Notes under the pieces: generated by a model
Databases searched by the model: none
What the model was told of the DNA's origin: nothing
What the model saw: only the letters and a program-made list of their open reading frames with translations
Program-made: the position numbers and the translations under genes
Assembly (NCBI GenBank): GCA_026874595.1
Contig: CM049320.1
Location: 22,515,714 to 22,579,713, forward strand
Length of the DNA stretch: 64,000 nucleotides
Direction: 5' to 3'
Source of the DNA: Sipunculus nudus
Taxonomy: Eukaryota > Annelida > Sipuncula > Golfingiida > Sipunculidae
In this document: positions 11,757 to 22,779 of the stretch, one piece after another
How positions within the stretch are numbered: the first letter of the stretch is position 1
Layout: every line of letters begins with the position of its first letter

Positions 11757-11902
11757 GGTTCCATCTGGAACCAAATTATATGTTGTGACCAAGGCACGAA
11801 CCTTCAAGTGCCAGATGGAACCGTTATATTGAGAAAATGGTTCCAGATGGAACCATGTGGGTTCTTAAAAGAACCATCAAGAACCCCTTTTTCTTAGAGT
11901 GT
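11757..11902. repeat. MITE-like end with GGTTCC palindromes
   Basis: Contains GGTTCCATCTGGAACC (11757-11772), GGTTCCAGATGGAACC (11839-11854) and GGTTCTTAAAAGAACC (11860-11875), then AAGAACCCC and TTCTTAGAGTGTA. On the minus strand this reads as TACACTCTAAGAAAAAGGGG, the kind of terminus I recall from short non-autonomous DNA transposons. The opposite end was not located, so it may be a fragment. Confidence 0.4.
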
Positions 11903-12069
11903 AATAATCCAGACTGATGTTCAGAGAATAATATTTATATAATGAAATGAATATATTGATAATTAGAATTATACAGTTTGGCTCCATTTATGAGTTTACT
12001 ATGAAATATTCCAGTTCTAAACATCATTTGGAATAAACCTATATCGATCACTTATTAAAACCCGTGAAA

Positions 12070-12071
<2 letters not shown>

Positions 12072-12126
<55 letters not shown>
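12072..12126. repeat. (TA)n microsatellite abutting an LTR
   Basis: TA array that runs directly into the TGTTAC start of the following LTR. This hides any target-site duplication there. Confidence 0.95.
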
Positions 12127-12130
<4 letters not shown>

Positions 12131-12618
12131 ACAGCTGCTCCTTTTATTTTGTGACACGGGCGTAACTCGTCTTATCCGACATGTGCGGCAATTATAGATT
12201 TTCTTTAGATTTTCTCCTGGATTTTGTGCATTTGGACTTCAGTTTGCTTTCTGGATTGTTACAAGAGTTTTACACTGGAATGTCATTCTCCGAGAGTACA
12301 CATTTAGAGAACTTATCGTGGTGACGGTGTTGGTATCCAGGTACTGTGCACATTGTTTATTTTTCTGTATGATTGCATTGATTTGTTGTTATACCGCTGT
12401 TTTACTGTATTATTGTATTAATTTAGTGTATTGTAATGTTAGGGTTGTTTTAAGAATAAATTATAGGTATTTGTTAACAAAAAACCACTGACTTCTTTAT
12501 TCATTCCCCTAGACATTTCACGCTGCCTAGTGTTACAGAATCTGATTTGTTTTTATCTCCATTACAGAATTTATGTTCATCACGCATACGTAATCTGTTT
12601 ATATTTGGTTCCGTAACA
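12127..12618 (+). mobile_element. LTR of a Ty3/Gypsy-type element (LTR A)
   Basis: Starts TGTTAC and ends GTAACA, a 6-bp inverted terminal repeat. It matches the minus-strand solo LTR at 62143-62824 at both ends and across the second half, including a GGTGGTATCCAGGTA-like block and the GTTAACAAA and CCTAGACATTTCAC blocks. It is followed seven bases later by a primer-binding-site-like stretch (12625-12642; 14 of 18 bases agree with the tRNA-Pro site at 12885). It is a fossil of moderate age. Confidence 0.8.
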
Positions 12619-12742
12619 TAAAACCGGGGACCTGTCCGGGATAACGATAAAACTTTGAGGCCCAGGAAATTAGCTTGCCAAAGTGTGACTCCTGGGGAAA
12701 ATTAGTCTTGTTCTGATAGCAGAACGCTCTTAAGAGGGGATG
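12619..12742 (+). mobile_element. Internal remnant between two LTRs, with polypurine tract
   Basis: Begins with the primer-site-like stretch and ends with AAGAGGGGA at 12732-12740, a polypurine tract directly before the next TGTTAC. It looks like the two ends of an element's internal region brought together. Confidence 0.55.
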
Positions 12743-12881
12743 TGTTACATGGTGCACATAAAAGCGGATCGAACTGTCTCGCTGGTGAAGCGGTTGGTAC
12801 GCCGGACTTGTGCGCCAACGTTATGGGTTCGAATCCGGGTGCGGCCAAAAATTTTCCCCTGAAAAATTTGCCTTCGTAACA
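12743..12881 (+). mobile_element. Short 139-bp LTR (LTR B) of the Gmr1-like fossil
   Basis: TGTTAC at the start and GTAACA at the end mirror LTR A. It is preceded by a polypurine tract and followed, after three bases, by an exact tRNA-Pro primer-binding site and then gag. Its middle is tRNA-like with pol III A and B boxes. No second copy was found downstream, so the LTR reading rests on its ends and neighbours. Confidence 0.55.
12783..12836 (+). promoter_or_regulatory. tRNA-like pol III A and B boxes inside LTR B
   Basis: TGGTGAAGCGG (12783-12793) fits the A-box consensus TRGYNNARNNG and GGTTCGAATCC (12826-12836) fits the B box, at tRNA-like spacing. The flanking acceptor-stem positions do not pair and the T stem is imperfect. 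I therefore read it as a tRNA-derived internal promoter or SINE piece, not a working tRNA gene. Confidence 0.6.
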
Positions 12882-12884
12882 AAA

Positions 12885-12902
12885 TGGGGGCTCGTCCGGG
12901 AT
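12885..12902 (+). other. Primer-binding site, exact tRNA-Pro complement
   Basis: TGGGGGCTCGTCCGGGAT is identical over 18 nt to the tRNA-Pro primer site well known from gammaretroviruses such as MLV. It lies three bases after the GTAACA end of LTR B, where a primer-binding site is expected. Confidence 0.8.
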
Positions 12903-13042
12903 GCTTAAAAGTTTTCAAATTCATTAGCCTTGACCTGGACACATTGTTTTATCATACATTTTTTACAAGATTACATAATTTGTTAAAGTACATTGTTTAC
13001 AGGATTTATCACAGTGTTTTTTTATTGTTTTGACATCTTAAC

Positions 13043-16000
13043 ATGGCAGATTTCAAACCTGAAACATTTGTTGACGATCCCGACCCAGATAAACTTGAAC
13101 AGTTGTCAAAAGAACAGTTGTTGCGTTTGGGACAACACTTAGGGCTAAGAGTGTAAAAAGCTTTTGGAAAACCTGATATAATTGCTAAAATCATAGTTAG
13201 CAAAGGTTTAATTGAAGAGAATTAAGTTGAAACATAAAAAAATGACAGCCTTGCTATGCAATTAGAATTGAAAAAAAATTGGAAATGCAACATGAGCTAG
13301 CATTAAAACAGAAATAGAAAAACAAAGAGAAGAGAGGGAATTAGAAAAACAGAGAGAAGAAAGAGAAAGACTAGAAAAAGAAAAAGAAATTGAGTCAAAA
13401 ACGACTTGAGTTAGAAAGACTTAATGAAGAACGTAGTCTAAGTGCTGCCCCAACTCACAGTTTTGATATTACTAAACACATTAGACTTGTCCCACCTTTT
13501 CAAGAAAAAGAGGTTGATAAATATTTCTTACACTTTAAGAAGGTAGCTGAAAATTTAAAATGGCCAAAGGAAAATTGGACTAGGCTGTTACAAAGTGTAT
13601 TGACTGGCAAGGCCAGAGAAATTTATACAGAGCTTTCAGTAGAAACTGCTGCTGACTATGACCTGGTAAAACGGTTAATCCTAAAAGGTTATGAGTTAGT
13701 TCCGGGGGCTTTCCGCCAGAAATTCAGAAATTGGGAAAAGCGCAAAAAAAAACCAGATCTACGTCGAATTAGCTAGAACAAAAGAGCAGTTGTTTGATCG
13801 CTGGTGTAGTTCTAAAAATGTACTGAAAGATTATGACAATTTGCGCCAGTTGACTTTGCTTGAAGAATTTAAGCGCTGCATTAACGCAGATGTTAAAACT
13901 TTTCTTGATGAGAAAAGTCCTGAACATTTCACATTGCTGCTCAATTAGCTGATGATTATTCATTGACAAACAAAATGTCCTTTACTAGCAAATCAAACAG
14001 TCATTCACAAACAAGAATGTAAATCAGTATGGTCAAAAGAAGTTTAAAGCGCAGTCATCCAGTACTAGTAGTCCTGATAGTTAAGCAAAGTCCATTACTA
14101 CACCTTAGCCCACGTCCACTGTGTCTAAGTCCAACAAAGACCAGTCATTTTCAAAGAAAATCTGTAATTACTGCAAGAAGTAAGGTCATCTAATATCTGA
14201 CTGCTAGAGAACTGCGAATAAACCAAATAGCAAAACTTCTGGGTTTGTTTCAAAATCTATGCATAGCATAGTACAAGAGCAAGGCTCTTTTCATGTAAAT
14301 AAGGGGTACAACTACTTTATTGACTCTAATAAAGAGTTTGATACTACGGAGGCCCAAAGAAGAATCCGTAGCTTGCGGGGTAAAAACCCCAGCTGATTCC
14401 TGCGAGGAATTAAATAAGGCTAGGTCCTTTCAAGACTCCTGCGAGTGTTCTCTAAATGAGGCTAAGTCCTTTTATGACTCTTGCGAGAGTATTTCAAATA
14501 AGGCCAGGTCCACTTATGACAAACAGAAGTTTGTTTCTGCTGAGGAAAATTCCTCTGTTGAAACCCATGAGGAGTTTGATGATAAAAAGGATGTAGATTC
14601 CTTAAATGACTCTGAAACACAGTTTATGACTGATACTGTCAATGTCAGTTCTTTGTTTTATGAAGCTGATGTTGTAGATTCCTCTCTTGACTCTGAAATG
14701 GAGTTATTTGAGCCATTCATACATGATGGTTTTGTATCACTTTCAAGTGATTTTTCAGATTCTACCCCTGTTAGAATTTTGAGGGACACTCGTTCAGGCC
14801 AGACTCTCATGTTAGCAAACACTTTGCCATTTTGTAATAGGCCCTTTACTGGTGCACATGCACATGCACAGTCACTAGTGATTCGTCTAATGACTCGCCC
14901 GTACAGGATGCAGCATTCTCAAGGTCAGAACTTATCACGGAACAGCATAAGGACCCAAATATTTCATGTTTGTTTCCCAGGGCAGTTTCTAAAGATGAGC
15001 TGTCACAGAACCTAGTTTGTTTCTATGTCAAAAAAGGAGTGCTTATGCGTAAATGGTGACCACCTGATGTATGCGATGATGATGAATGGGCCATCAAACA
15101 TCAAGTAGTAATACCTAGAAGCTTTTGCAGTGAAGTTCTAAGCATGGAACATGAGGCTCATTTGTCTGGCCATTTAGGTATAAATAAAACTTATCAGAAA
15201 GTTAGTACACACTTCTATTGGCCTAACCTCAGGAACGATATTGGACAATATTGAGAATCATACCAAACATGCCAGATGGAAGGCAAGCCCAATCAGAATC
15301 CTCCTAAGGGCCCACTTAGGCCTATTCCTGCTTTCGAAGAACCATTCAGAAGGATTATTGTTGATTGTGTTGAACCACTGACCATAACAAAATCTGGACA
15401 TGAATACTTGCTGACAATTATGTACACATCTACCAGGTTCCCTGAGGCAATTCTATTGCGTAAAATTAATGCCAAAAGTGTTGTCAAAGCTCTGACCAAG
15501 TTTTTTACAACGTTTGCATTACCAAAATCCGTCCAGTCTGACCAAGGGTCTAATTTTATGTCTGGCTTATTCCAACAAATTATGCTTGAGCTAGGTATAA
15601 AACAGTACAGCTCTTCGTCATACCATCCTGAAAGTCAGGGCGCCCTCGAGCGTTTTCACCAGACATTAAAAAAATGATCAGGATTTATTGCTATGACACA
15701 CAGAAAGACAGGGATGAAGGAATCCATCTATTGTTGTTTGCTGTCAGAGAATCCTTTCAAGAGCTTTTGGGTTTCAGTCCCTTTGATCTAGTTTTTGGAC
15801 ACTCCGTTCGAGGACCATTGAAACTGCTCAAAGAAAAACTCTTGTGTGAAAATCCTGATTCTCTTAGTTTACTGCAATATGTCTCAGACTTTCGCACTAA
15901 ACTACACAATGCTTGTGAAATTGCAAAGTCGAATCTAAAATCTGCAAAAAGTAAAATGAAAACAAAGTATGACAAGCACACTGTAAGTAGGCCGTTTGAG

Positions 16001-16327
16001 CCTGGTGAAAAGGTCCTTGCCTTACTTCCCATCCCTGGCAGACCTCTGCAAGCTAGGTATTTTGGTCCTTACATTGTTGACAAGAAAGTCAGTGATTTAA
16101 ATTACATACTGTTGACACCAGATAGACGTAAGAAGAAACAACTGTGCCATTTTAACATGTTGAAACCATATTATGACAGAAATAGCACATCAGATGTTGT
16201 ACATAATGTTCCTGCTGTAAATTGTGTGAACGCTGACGCTTACATGTTTCCCTCTTTGTCAACGTTGCTGTGTTTACAAAATGATGTTTATAAACACGTT
16301 CATACATCCTTTACGAAGGCATTATAA
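13043..16327 (+). mobile_element. Gmr1-like Ty3/Gypsy fossil: gag, protease, integrase
   Basis: Parts in order on the + strand: a gag start at 13043 with a SAP-like helical pair; a capsid region (about 13390-13980) whose second half resembles the SCAN fold; a degenerate zinc-knuckle region near 14160-14220; a Ser/Asp-rich linker (14320-14750); a retropepsin-like start near 14790; and an integrase (about 15040-16190) with zinc-binding head, DDE core including YHPESQGALERFHQ, and a GPY/F-type tail. Integrase following protease directly is the pol order described for Gmr1-like elements by Goodwin and Poulter. The SCAN-like capsid fits the Gmr1 origin proposed for SCAN domains. Reverse transcriptase and RNase H were not recognised. 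It is broken many times, so probably old. Confidence 0.8.
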
Positions 16328-16439
16328 GAAATTTTCCCAATCAAAATTACTCTTAGATCATTAATACAAACACAGAGGAAGCCAGAAATAACATAACATC
16401 TTTTTCAAAAGCTAGGTGATGGGACACCTTTAAGTTTTC

Positions 16440-17345
16440 TTTCTCTTATAAATACACTGGTATATCAGGATTGTCCTGATCCACCACAACATATACATGT
16501 ATATCGGATTCCCACTTGTCAACGATTTTCGCTTTTCTTTTTCCTCGGAGATTTCTAACTAATACTCTGTCTCCTTTTTGTAACCTGGATCCTCTTTAAA
16601 ATGCGTTATAGGCTGCGCGCTGCTTGTTTGTTTTAGCCACTTGATTTAAAGAAGTCTGATTAGCCTTTTCTTATTCGACCTAAAGGGAATTCTGTGTGTC
16701 AATAGGTTTTGAATCTAGATCGGTATTTAGTACCTAATCTTCTGGCTATCTTGGCGGTCTGCCAAAAAATTGAAAATACGGAGAATACTCTGTGCCTTCA
16801 TGCTTTGAACATATATAAGCGAGGACTAAAGGAGCTGCATGCGCTTTCCAATCACTTTTCTGTGACGGATTGAGGGTACCAGGCATGTTAAGTAGAACTT
16901 GGTTCATGCGCCCACAGGCACCATTACCCATTAGTGAGTAAATATGGTGGAGTGCGTGATTTCTGCACTCCAGAAATATTATATAGCTCTCTTATAATTG
17001 TTTCCAAACAACCTACTTTGATCGCTGTTCAGACGCTGGGGAAAGCCATAATGAACAATGAAATTATTGAACAGAGCTAATGCTGTGGTTTTTGCGGTTT
17101 GATTTTTGGTAGGAACGGCCACTGAATAGCAATTGGAATGATCCGTCATCACCAGTATATTTTCACTGCCGCCTGTGGACGCATCGAGGGTTAAGTAATG
17201 TGGACAAAGGAGTTCCCGTGGCTTCCTTGTATGAATAGACGTTAGAAGAGCTTTTGGTTTTAAAGCTTTTCTGAGAGTACATCGACCACAGGATCGCACA
17301 TAAGCTTGGACATCGCGGCCCATGTGCACCTAGAAAAACTGTTCC
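16440..17345 (-). mobile_element. Second Ty3/Gypsy fossil, integrase region, opposite strand
   Basis: Minus-strand protein-like sequence shows, from 17329 downward, a CxxC piece of an integrase zinc head (CGRC), a DDE core start (LTLDASTGGSENILVMTDH) and a HYGFPQRLNSDQS-type block. Next come YICSKHEGTEYSPY and a C-terminal basic stretch around 16450-16570. It belongs to a different Gypsy lineage from the adjacent Gmr1-like fossil and lies head to head with it. It is broken several times. No LTRs were found for it. Confidence 0.75.
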
Positions 17346-17390
17346 TGGGCTAAACTCAATGTTCGATCATATGACCTACTTGGTCGTGTA

Positions 17391-17394
<4 letters not shown>

Positions 17395-17438
<44 letters not shown>

Positions 17439-17450
17439 ATATATATGTGT
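17395..17450. repeat. (TA)n microsatellite, degenerate at right
   Basis: TA array followed by TATATGTGTATGTGTG-type sequence. Confidence 0.9.
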
Positions 17451-17504
17451 ATGTGTGTTTCTGTGTGTATGTGTTTAAAAAAAAGTTTTCCCGACTTTGA
17501 TTAA

Positions 17505-17521
17505 TCGCCCCCCCCCCGCCC
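17505..17521 (+). repeat. Poly-C tract
   Basis: C-rich run with one G interruption. Confidence 0.8.
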
Positions 17522-17529
17522 GAGTGATC

Positions 17530-18620
17530 CCCCGACATTTCAATATAAATTGACGCCACAGTACAACATTCTGATGTTGAAAATACTTCGTGATATTACC
17601 GTTGTTTATCAAATTCAACTTTGTTTTCTGCAATCTCTCAGTTCTCTCAGTACTTTAAAAACATTTTGTTCATCCGTAATTACATATATATCAGCTAGTA
17701 CCTTTTTAAATGTGATTTTTTCTTCTTTTTTTTTTTCTTAACTGTAAAGTTAAAGTTTTTGTTATTTTTTCGCCTTCCTCAAACTGCACGATACTTTATT
17801 GTAATTCTTTCGATTCTTGGTGTTCGCTATCTTCGAGTTTTTATTTTGCATCTAAGTATTATTTCAATGTGTCTGATAAATCAAGGTTATTTAAAAGTTT
17901 TTATCCAATTCGTTGTACTTAGCCTTGAATATCCTTGATTTAATTTTACTGTATCTGATAGTAAATTGTCTTATTAAATACTTCAAATATTCCCACCTTT
18001 TTCTCTGGATTGTTATTTTCTATCTCCCATTAACTGATAATTAATAATTACCATTCTAGTTTGAGTACTAGAAGGTTTCAAATAGGCGAAATGCATCATC
18101 AGAAGAAAAATGCCGGAATTAAAACCTGCCTAAAGAGACGCCCAACCTGCACAATTGTTCAGTTAGCCAGACCAACATGTAGCACTAAAAAGCAAACGAT
18201 CACTTTTAAATAATAGATTGTATAGCAAATCTCCGCCTGAAACTTCCAAACAGGCTCTCCGGTGTTGTTGTCACAGTGTTAGCCTTCGGCAACACGGTTT
18301 CATCTTCTTAGCAGCACATTAAACACTGTCCCTACTATTTATGATTGGGTATCCGCGACAAAAGAATCACTCTGTGTCACAATGGTTATTTATCCTCTTG
18401 AAATACAAAAAGAAATACAATGAAACAAATGTTATATGTTTTGTATCTTTGGGGTTACGCTAACCCTACGAAATTTTGTATTAAAATCCGCTCAATACGT
18501 TTGTTACTTTTTGTCACCTTATGATTGGCTGCTGAATGAGATTTATAGACTGATAACCAGCACAATTATATCCGGGTTGTGAGTCCTGCCCCCGCCAACT
18601 CGGCCTTGTTCCCCACTCGA
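17530..18620. other. Unannotated AT-rich stretch
   Basis: No exon or bounded element recognised. The short open frame at 17550-17741 is T-rich and low in information. Confidence 0.5.
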
Positions 18621-18649
18621 GACCACAATGTGTTTTGAAACAACTTCAG

Positions 18650-18955
18650 CTGAATATGACATACGGGCGATTCATGTATTAATTACTGATGTTATGATCT
18701 GATGAAATTTGTAATTGAATAATGAACAAAGGGTATATTGACTCCCAAAGTGCTTTAAATCATACTCTTTGCCGATAGGCCATGACGTATAGCAGAATTC
18801 GACATACAGGCGATTCTGGTATTAATTATTGATGTGATGATCTGATGAAACATATTTGTTATGGAATGTTGAAAAATGGGTAGAATTATTTCTAAAGTGC
18901 TCAAAATCATGCTTTTTGTCCGCAATTCATAGACAGTAGGTTTCATCGACATCAT
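18650..18955. repeat. Two-copy tandem repeat, ~150 bp
   Basis: The blocks ACATACrGGCGATTC, TATTAATTAyTGATG, TGATCTGATGAAA and AAAGTGCTyAAAATCAT recur in the same order in two adjacent copies (about 18655-18790 and 18795-18950). Confidence 0.7.
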
Positions 18956-19049
18956 CCGGGTTTCCAAGATATTATATCGGGAATTCCCTATACTCTAAGT
19001 TTCTACGCCGCTACATTTTGAGTCCATCTTACTAAAACTTAAATTAAGT

Positions 19050-19480
19050 TCATTCACATAGCTCACATAATATATGTCACTGTGACCCTATTTAGGGCCT
19101 CCGAAACTATTTAACCGAGACCTCCCTGGATCTTAATAATGTTTGAAGTTTCTAGGTCCAGTTGATACGATTTGTGCCCGTCTGATCAATAGGATGCTAA
19201 GCTTGTCGATGCAATAGCTACGGCATATAGATCACAGTGACCTTTTTTCAGGTTCCAAGGAATATTTATACGGCCCTTCCTGAATCTTGATCATATTAGA
19301 ATTTTTCAATTCCAGTTGTAACTAATTTTGCAAATATGACGTCTAGGTTGTTCAATTAAGGTTGTTTCATATTCCTTGCAGAAGATAGTTCACAGTGACC
19401 TTAATTCGGATGTAAACAGAGACATTACAATGATCTTCCTTTACAGGAAGTAAGATTTGTGCCATATCTAACGGCCTGGG
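19050..19480. repeat. Degenerate ~155-bp tandem repeat, three units
   Basis: A CACWGTGACC block recurs near 19078, 19233 and 19391. A GTCCAGTTGATACGATTTGTGCC-like block at 19159 recalls the 337-bp family at 3003-5184, so this may be a remote relative. Confidence 0.5.
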
Positions 19481-20638
19481 TGTTCAAGTAATGTATTTGC
19501 CAGATTAGTATTGACATGTTGACCATGTCCTTCGTTTTATCTAACAAGGTCCAAAATCAATATTATGAGTTTAAAGACTAAAGTAATTTCGCTTCACCAC
19601 GTAATTCCTGGTTTTAATCTGTTTTCTTTCTATCGCATTTTCCTAGCTCTGCCTGATAGAGCAATAATGAACAAACTAAAAATAGCGTGATGTGATTTCA
19701 TAATGGAGGAAATTTACCGCAGGACACTTCATATTACGCTCGCAACCTATAATTTTTTTTCCTTCAGTTCATGCCTTTTTCGATCCACTAAGTGGATTAA
19801 AAAGAGAACTGTATTCAACGATATGTATTTTTTTTCTTTGGTACACTTTTATATTAGATTTGAGTACAGATGTACTATTTTGCGTGGGCTTTGATTATTT
19901 ATGTTTTAAGAAGATCGATCCATGCCCTGTATATGGCGCTGCCCAATCATTGAGCATGACAATGACGACGTGAGAAGGTCCTATTTGCCAACATGACCTG
20001 GGGTCACAAAGTCGTGCACCTGAGGTAGGGTAGTGAATGGTATGGCCTGCTCTGGTTGGCTCTAGCCATTATGTGAGGGTGTATTAAAAACACCTCATTG
20101 TTTGATTTTTATGTAGGTTAAGCATAATCTCCAATTAAATTGACAGTAACAGTCAATTATTTTTAATCCGTGGCCAATTAAAAGACTATTTGTCTAAATG
20201 CTTGTTTGGGAGTGCGTGGAGGGGTAATACGGGCTTCACTGCATTCTGTCCGGGATGGTTGGAAAAGGAAATACACATTTTTCTTGGCCATGTTTGACTG
20301 AAGATAAAACAGACTCTCAGTTAAAATAGTATAATTTATTTTTAAAGTTGTCCAAAAGAGGTCCAGAAGTCAGCGCTTTGTAGTTGATATATAGGACAAA
20401 TAAATACATCCATGTTTCAATTAAGGTGTTGGTAAGCCTACTTACCATATGTTGTTTTATGATGGTGCTCGTGGTGGTGTTCCTCTTACAAAATATGGCC
20501 TGCACAGCATCCTTCTTGAGGCGGAAATCGAGCCGTAGATTATTTCTTATCTTATTGAACAAATCAGCTGGCATGATTCGAGTTGCTTCTCTTCCTTCGA
20601 AAGGAGGTTATGCATTCATCGCCTTGGTGGGGTAGGGT
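19481..20638. other. Unannotated stretch
   Basis: No convincing coding or structural feature. The open frames at 20317-20635 overlap on both strands and look like chance. Confidence 0.5.
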
Positions 20639-20659
20639 GGGGGGGGGGGGGGGGGGGGG
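20639..20659 (+). repeat. Poly-G tract (21)
   Basis: Run of 21 G in a broader G-rich patch (about 20625-20668). It is the longest G homopolymer in the window and potentially quadruplex-forming. Confidence 0.95.
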
Positions 20660-20669
20660 CGGGATGCGG

Positions 20670-21526
20670 GTTGTGTGTGTTTGTTCACAACATAACTCAT
20701 GGAATTATGAACGGAATCTCATGTAATGTTCGGGATAGGACCAATAAAGAATCTAGTAGATTTTGGTTTGGTTTAGATCTGGTATATATTCCTGATTCAG
20801 GAAGGAATATTCACTAATGTATAATCACTTAAGCAGTAATGAAACTAGGAATATGTGTCGAATAAGTGAATTCAAACACATGGGAACATCCTACATTAAG
20901 GCAGAGGCTTGCATTCCTTAAAATGCAGATTTATAGTCATAGTCCAGGAGCAAGGAGTGGTTTCCGACCGAAATGCATAACCCACCAAAAAAAAATTGGC
21001 TATACTCATCTGGTTAATTGTCAGAGTGGATTTAATTGCGAACAGTGGTTCCATATTTTGTTACAGCATGTTTTATATATTTTTTCGGCGATAGAAAAAA
21101 TGTTAATATATACTCCCTCTTAATTTTATATACTTTAACCAATAACCCTTCATATGAAGGTGAAGGAATATTGCTCGAGTCAAATGAGATGCCATTTTGA
21201 TTAAGGTCAAGGTCAGAGGGGTCAAAATGTGCGTAATATTTAACTTCCATTGATAAAATCTGTTTTCTTGAGTGAAACGTTCTATCCAGGCTGTTCATGT
21301 ATTAAGATTCATTTGTCAATTATTACATGTTTAATGCAAACTATGGCATTCTGTTCTTTTCAGAAACAATCTGAAAGTAATCAGGTGGTAAAATATATTA
21401 AAAATAAAATTATTTCGACCTCATAATTGCAGTAGTAAGCACTCTTAACGTATACTGTCCCTTTAACGTTGTTTTACTTTATTTCAGTTCAGCATCGTAT
21501 GGTGCGTACAAATGTGAAATTTTATC
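20670..21526. other. Unannotated stretch
   Basis: Nothing recognised beyond ordinary AT-rich sequence. Confidence 0.5.
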
Positions 21527-21662
21527 CCTCGAGATCTCGACCTAACATCTTTTTTTTGTAGCATTTTTTTGGTAAAATGTATGTCGAAATCTCGAGATGT
21601 TATGTTGAGATCTCGAAATGTTAGTTCGAAATCACGAGATGTTGTCTTAAGATCTCGAGAAA
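21527..21662. repeat. Cluster of ATCTCGAGAT-type palindromes
   Basis: ATCTCGAGAT or one- or two-base variants occur five times or more in about 135 bp, separated by GTTAxGTT-like linkers, giving a degenerate ~20-bp period. A related patch with ATCTCG and CGAGAT lies at 38705-38756. Confidence 0.7.
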
Positions 21663-21669
21663 ATAATTT

Positions 21670-22600
21670 TTCTGTGTCCTAAATCAGCCACCGTAAAAAA
21701 AAGGGCTCTTTTCATGAAAATAAAATATAACGCACTTGTTCACAACGCCTTACACAAAATGTCATCAAATTTTACTCGAGGTTATATACGACTCCTACGC
21801 TTTAATATACGGAGTAATTTGTTGAAATATATTAAATACTTGAGATACAGAGATTTTTATTACCCGTATCCCAATAACAACAGTACAAAATTTTAATTTT
21901 CATCGCGGAGAAAAACATGCTGTCACCAAAATATTGCACCGCTTTTCGCGCGTACATCCACCATTAAAATAAACAAGAACAGTTTGGCTGAAACCTGGAC
22001 AAAATGAACTTTTCTTAGGCGATGAGTTGAACAGAATGAAATAAGCCGCTTTTTCTCACTTGATTACTAGACTCCTAAGTATGTGATTGTGCTCCAGGTG
22101 TAAGCAGTATCAAGGGATACATTTATAGTAGTTCTGTTGTGTGAATAGAACTCCCTGAGCTTGTACGTATTAATGAGTGTAAAATGTTTTATGTCACAAA
22201 ATGTGCGAGTATGAACGTGGGGAAAATACTGTATGCTCAAGCTCTAATTGAAAGTCATTGAATCTTGCCGCTTTATCTCAGTGGTGGGCTATATACCCAT
22301 TGGCGTAGAGCCAGCTATAGACTGAATTATAAATAGGCTCGCACTTGACTTGACCAAACGGCCAATCAAAAAAAAGGGAGACAAGAATACAATTCACCGT
22401 GTTCACATGCTGTATAAATCAACCTCGAAGCAGGAGCAAGATCTATTGGAGCAAAAGACACGCCCCATCGCCTATAAATTTATGCTTTATTGTTTCATAT
22501 GAATATATAGACCCTGCCGATTATAATGGACTAGTTGATACATCTGGTAACCGGGAATGTGTCAAAAGAGGTGAGAAATTTTTGCTCCAGTAGGTTATAA
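21670..22600. other. Unannotated stretch
   Basis: No gene recognised. Confidence 0.45.
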
Positions 22601-22614
22601 CCCCCCCCCCCCCC
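22601..22614 (+). repeat. Poly-C tract followed by (CA)n
   Basis: C run followed by an ACACAC stretch. The same poly-C then CACACACAC arrangement recurs near 24121-24147. Confidence 0.85.
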
Positions 22615-22779
22615 ACACACACACATACACACCTCCCCCGTGTTTTAGCCGCCGGAACCTTTTTTTTAAGTTTTGAGACTAATCCTTGCGGTCTGGATTG
22701 CCCCCGTCCTTTTTTAAGACCTTGGGACCTTTTATTAGGTTTTGTCATTAATCTTCTTGGATTTGACACACCCCCCCCC

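Noticed and set aside
12776-12848. A real tRNA gene (Thr-like anticodon position)
   Set aside because: A and B boxes are good, but acceptor and anticodon stems do not pair, and it lies inside a putative LTR.
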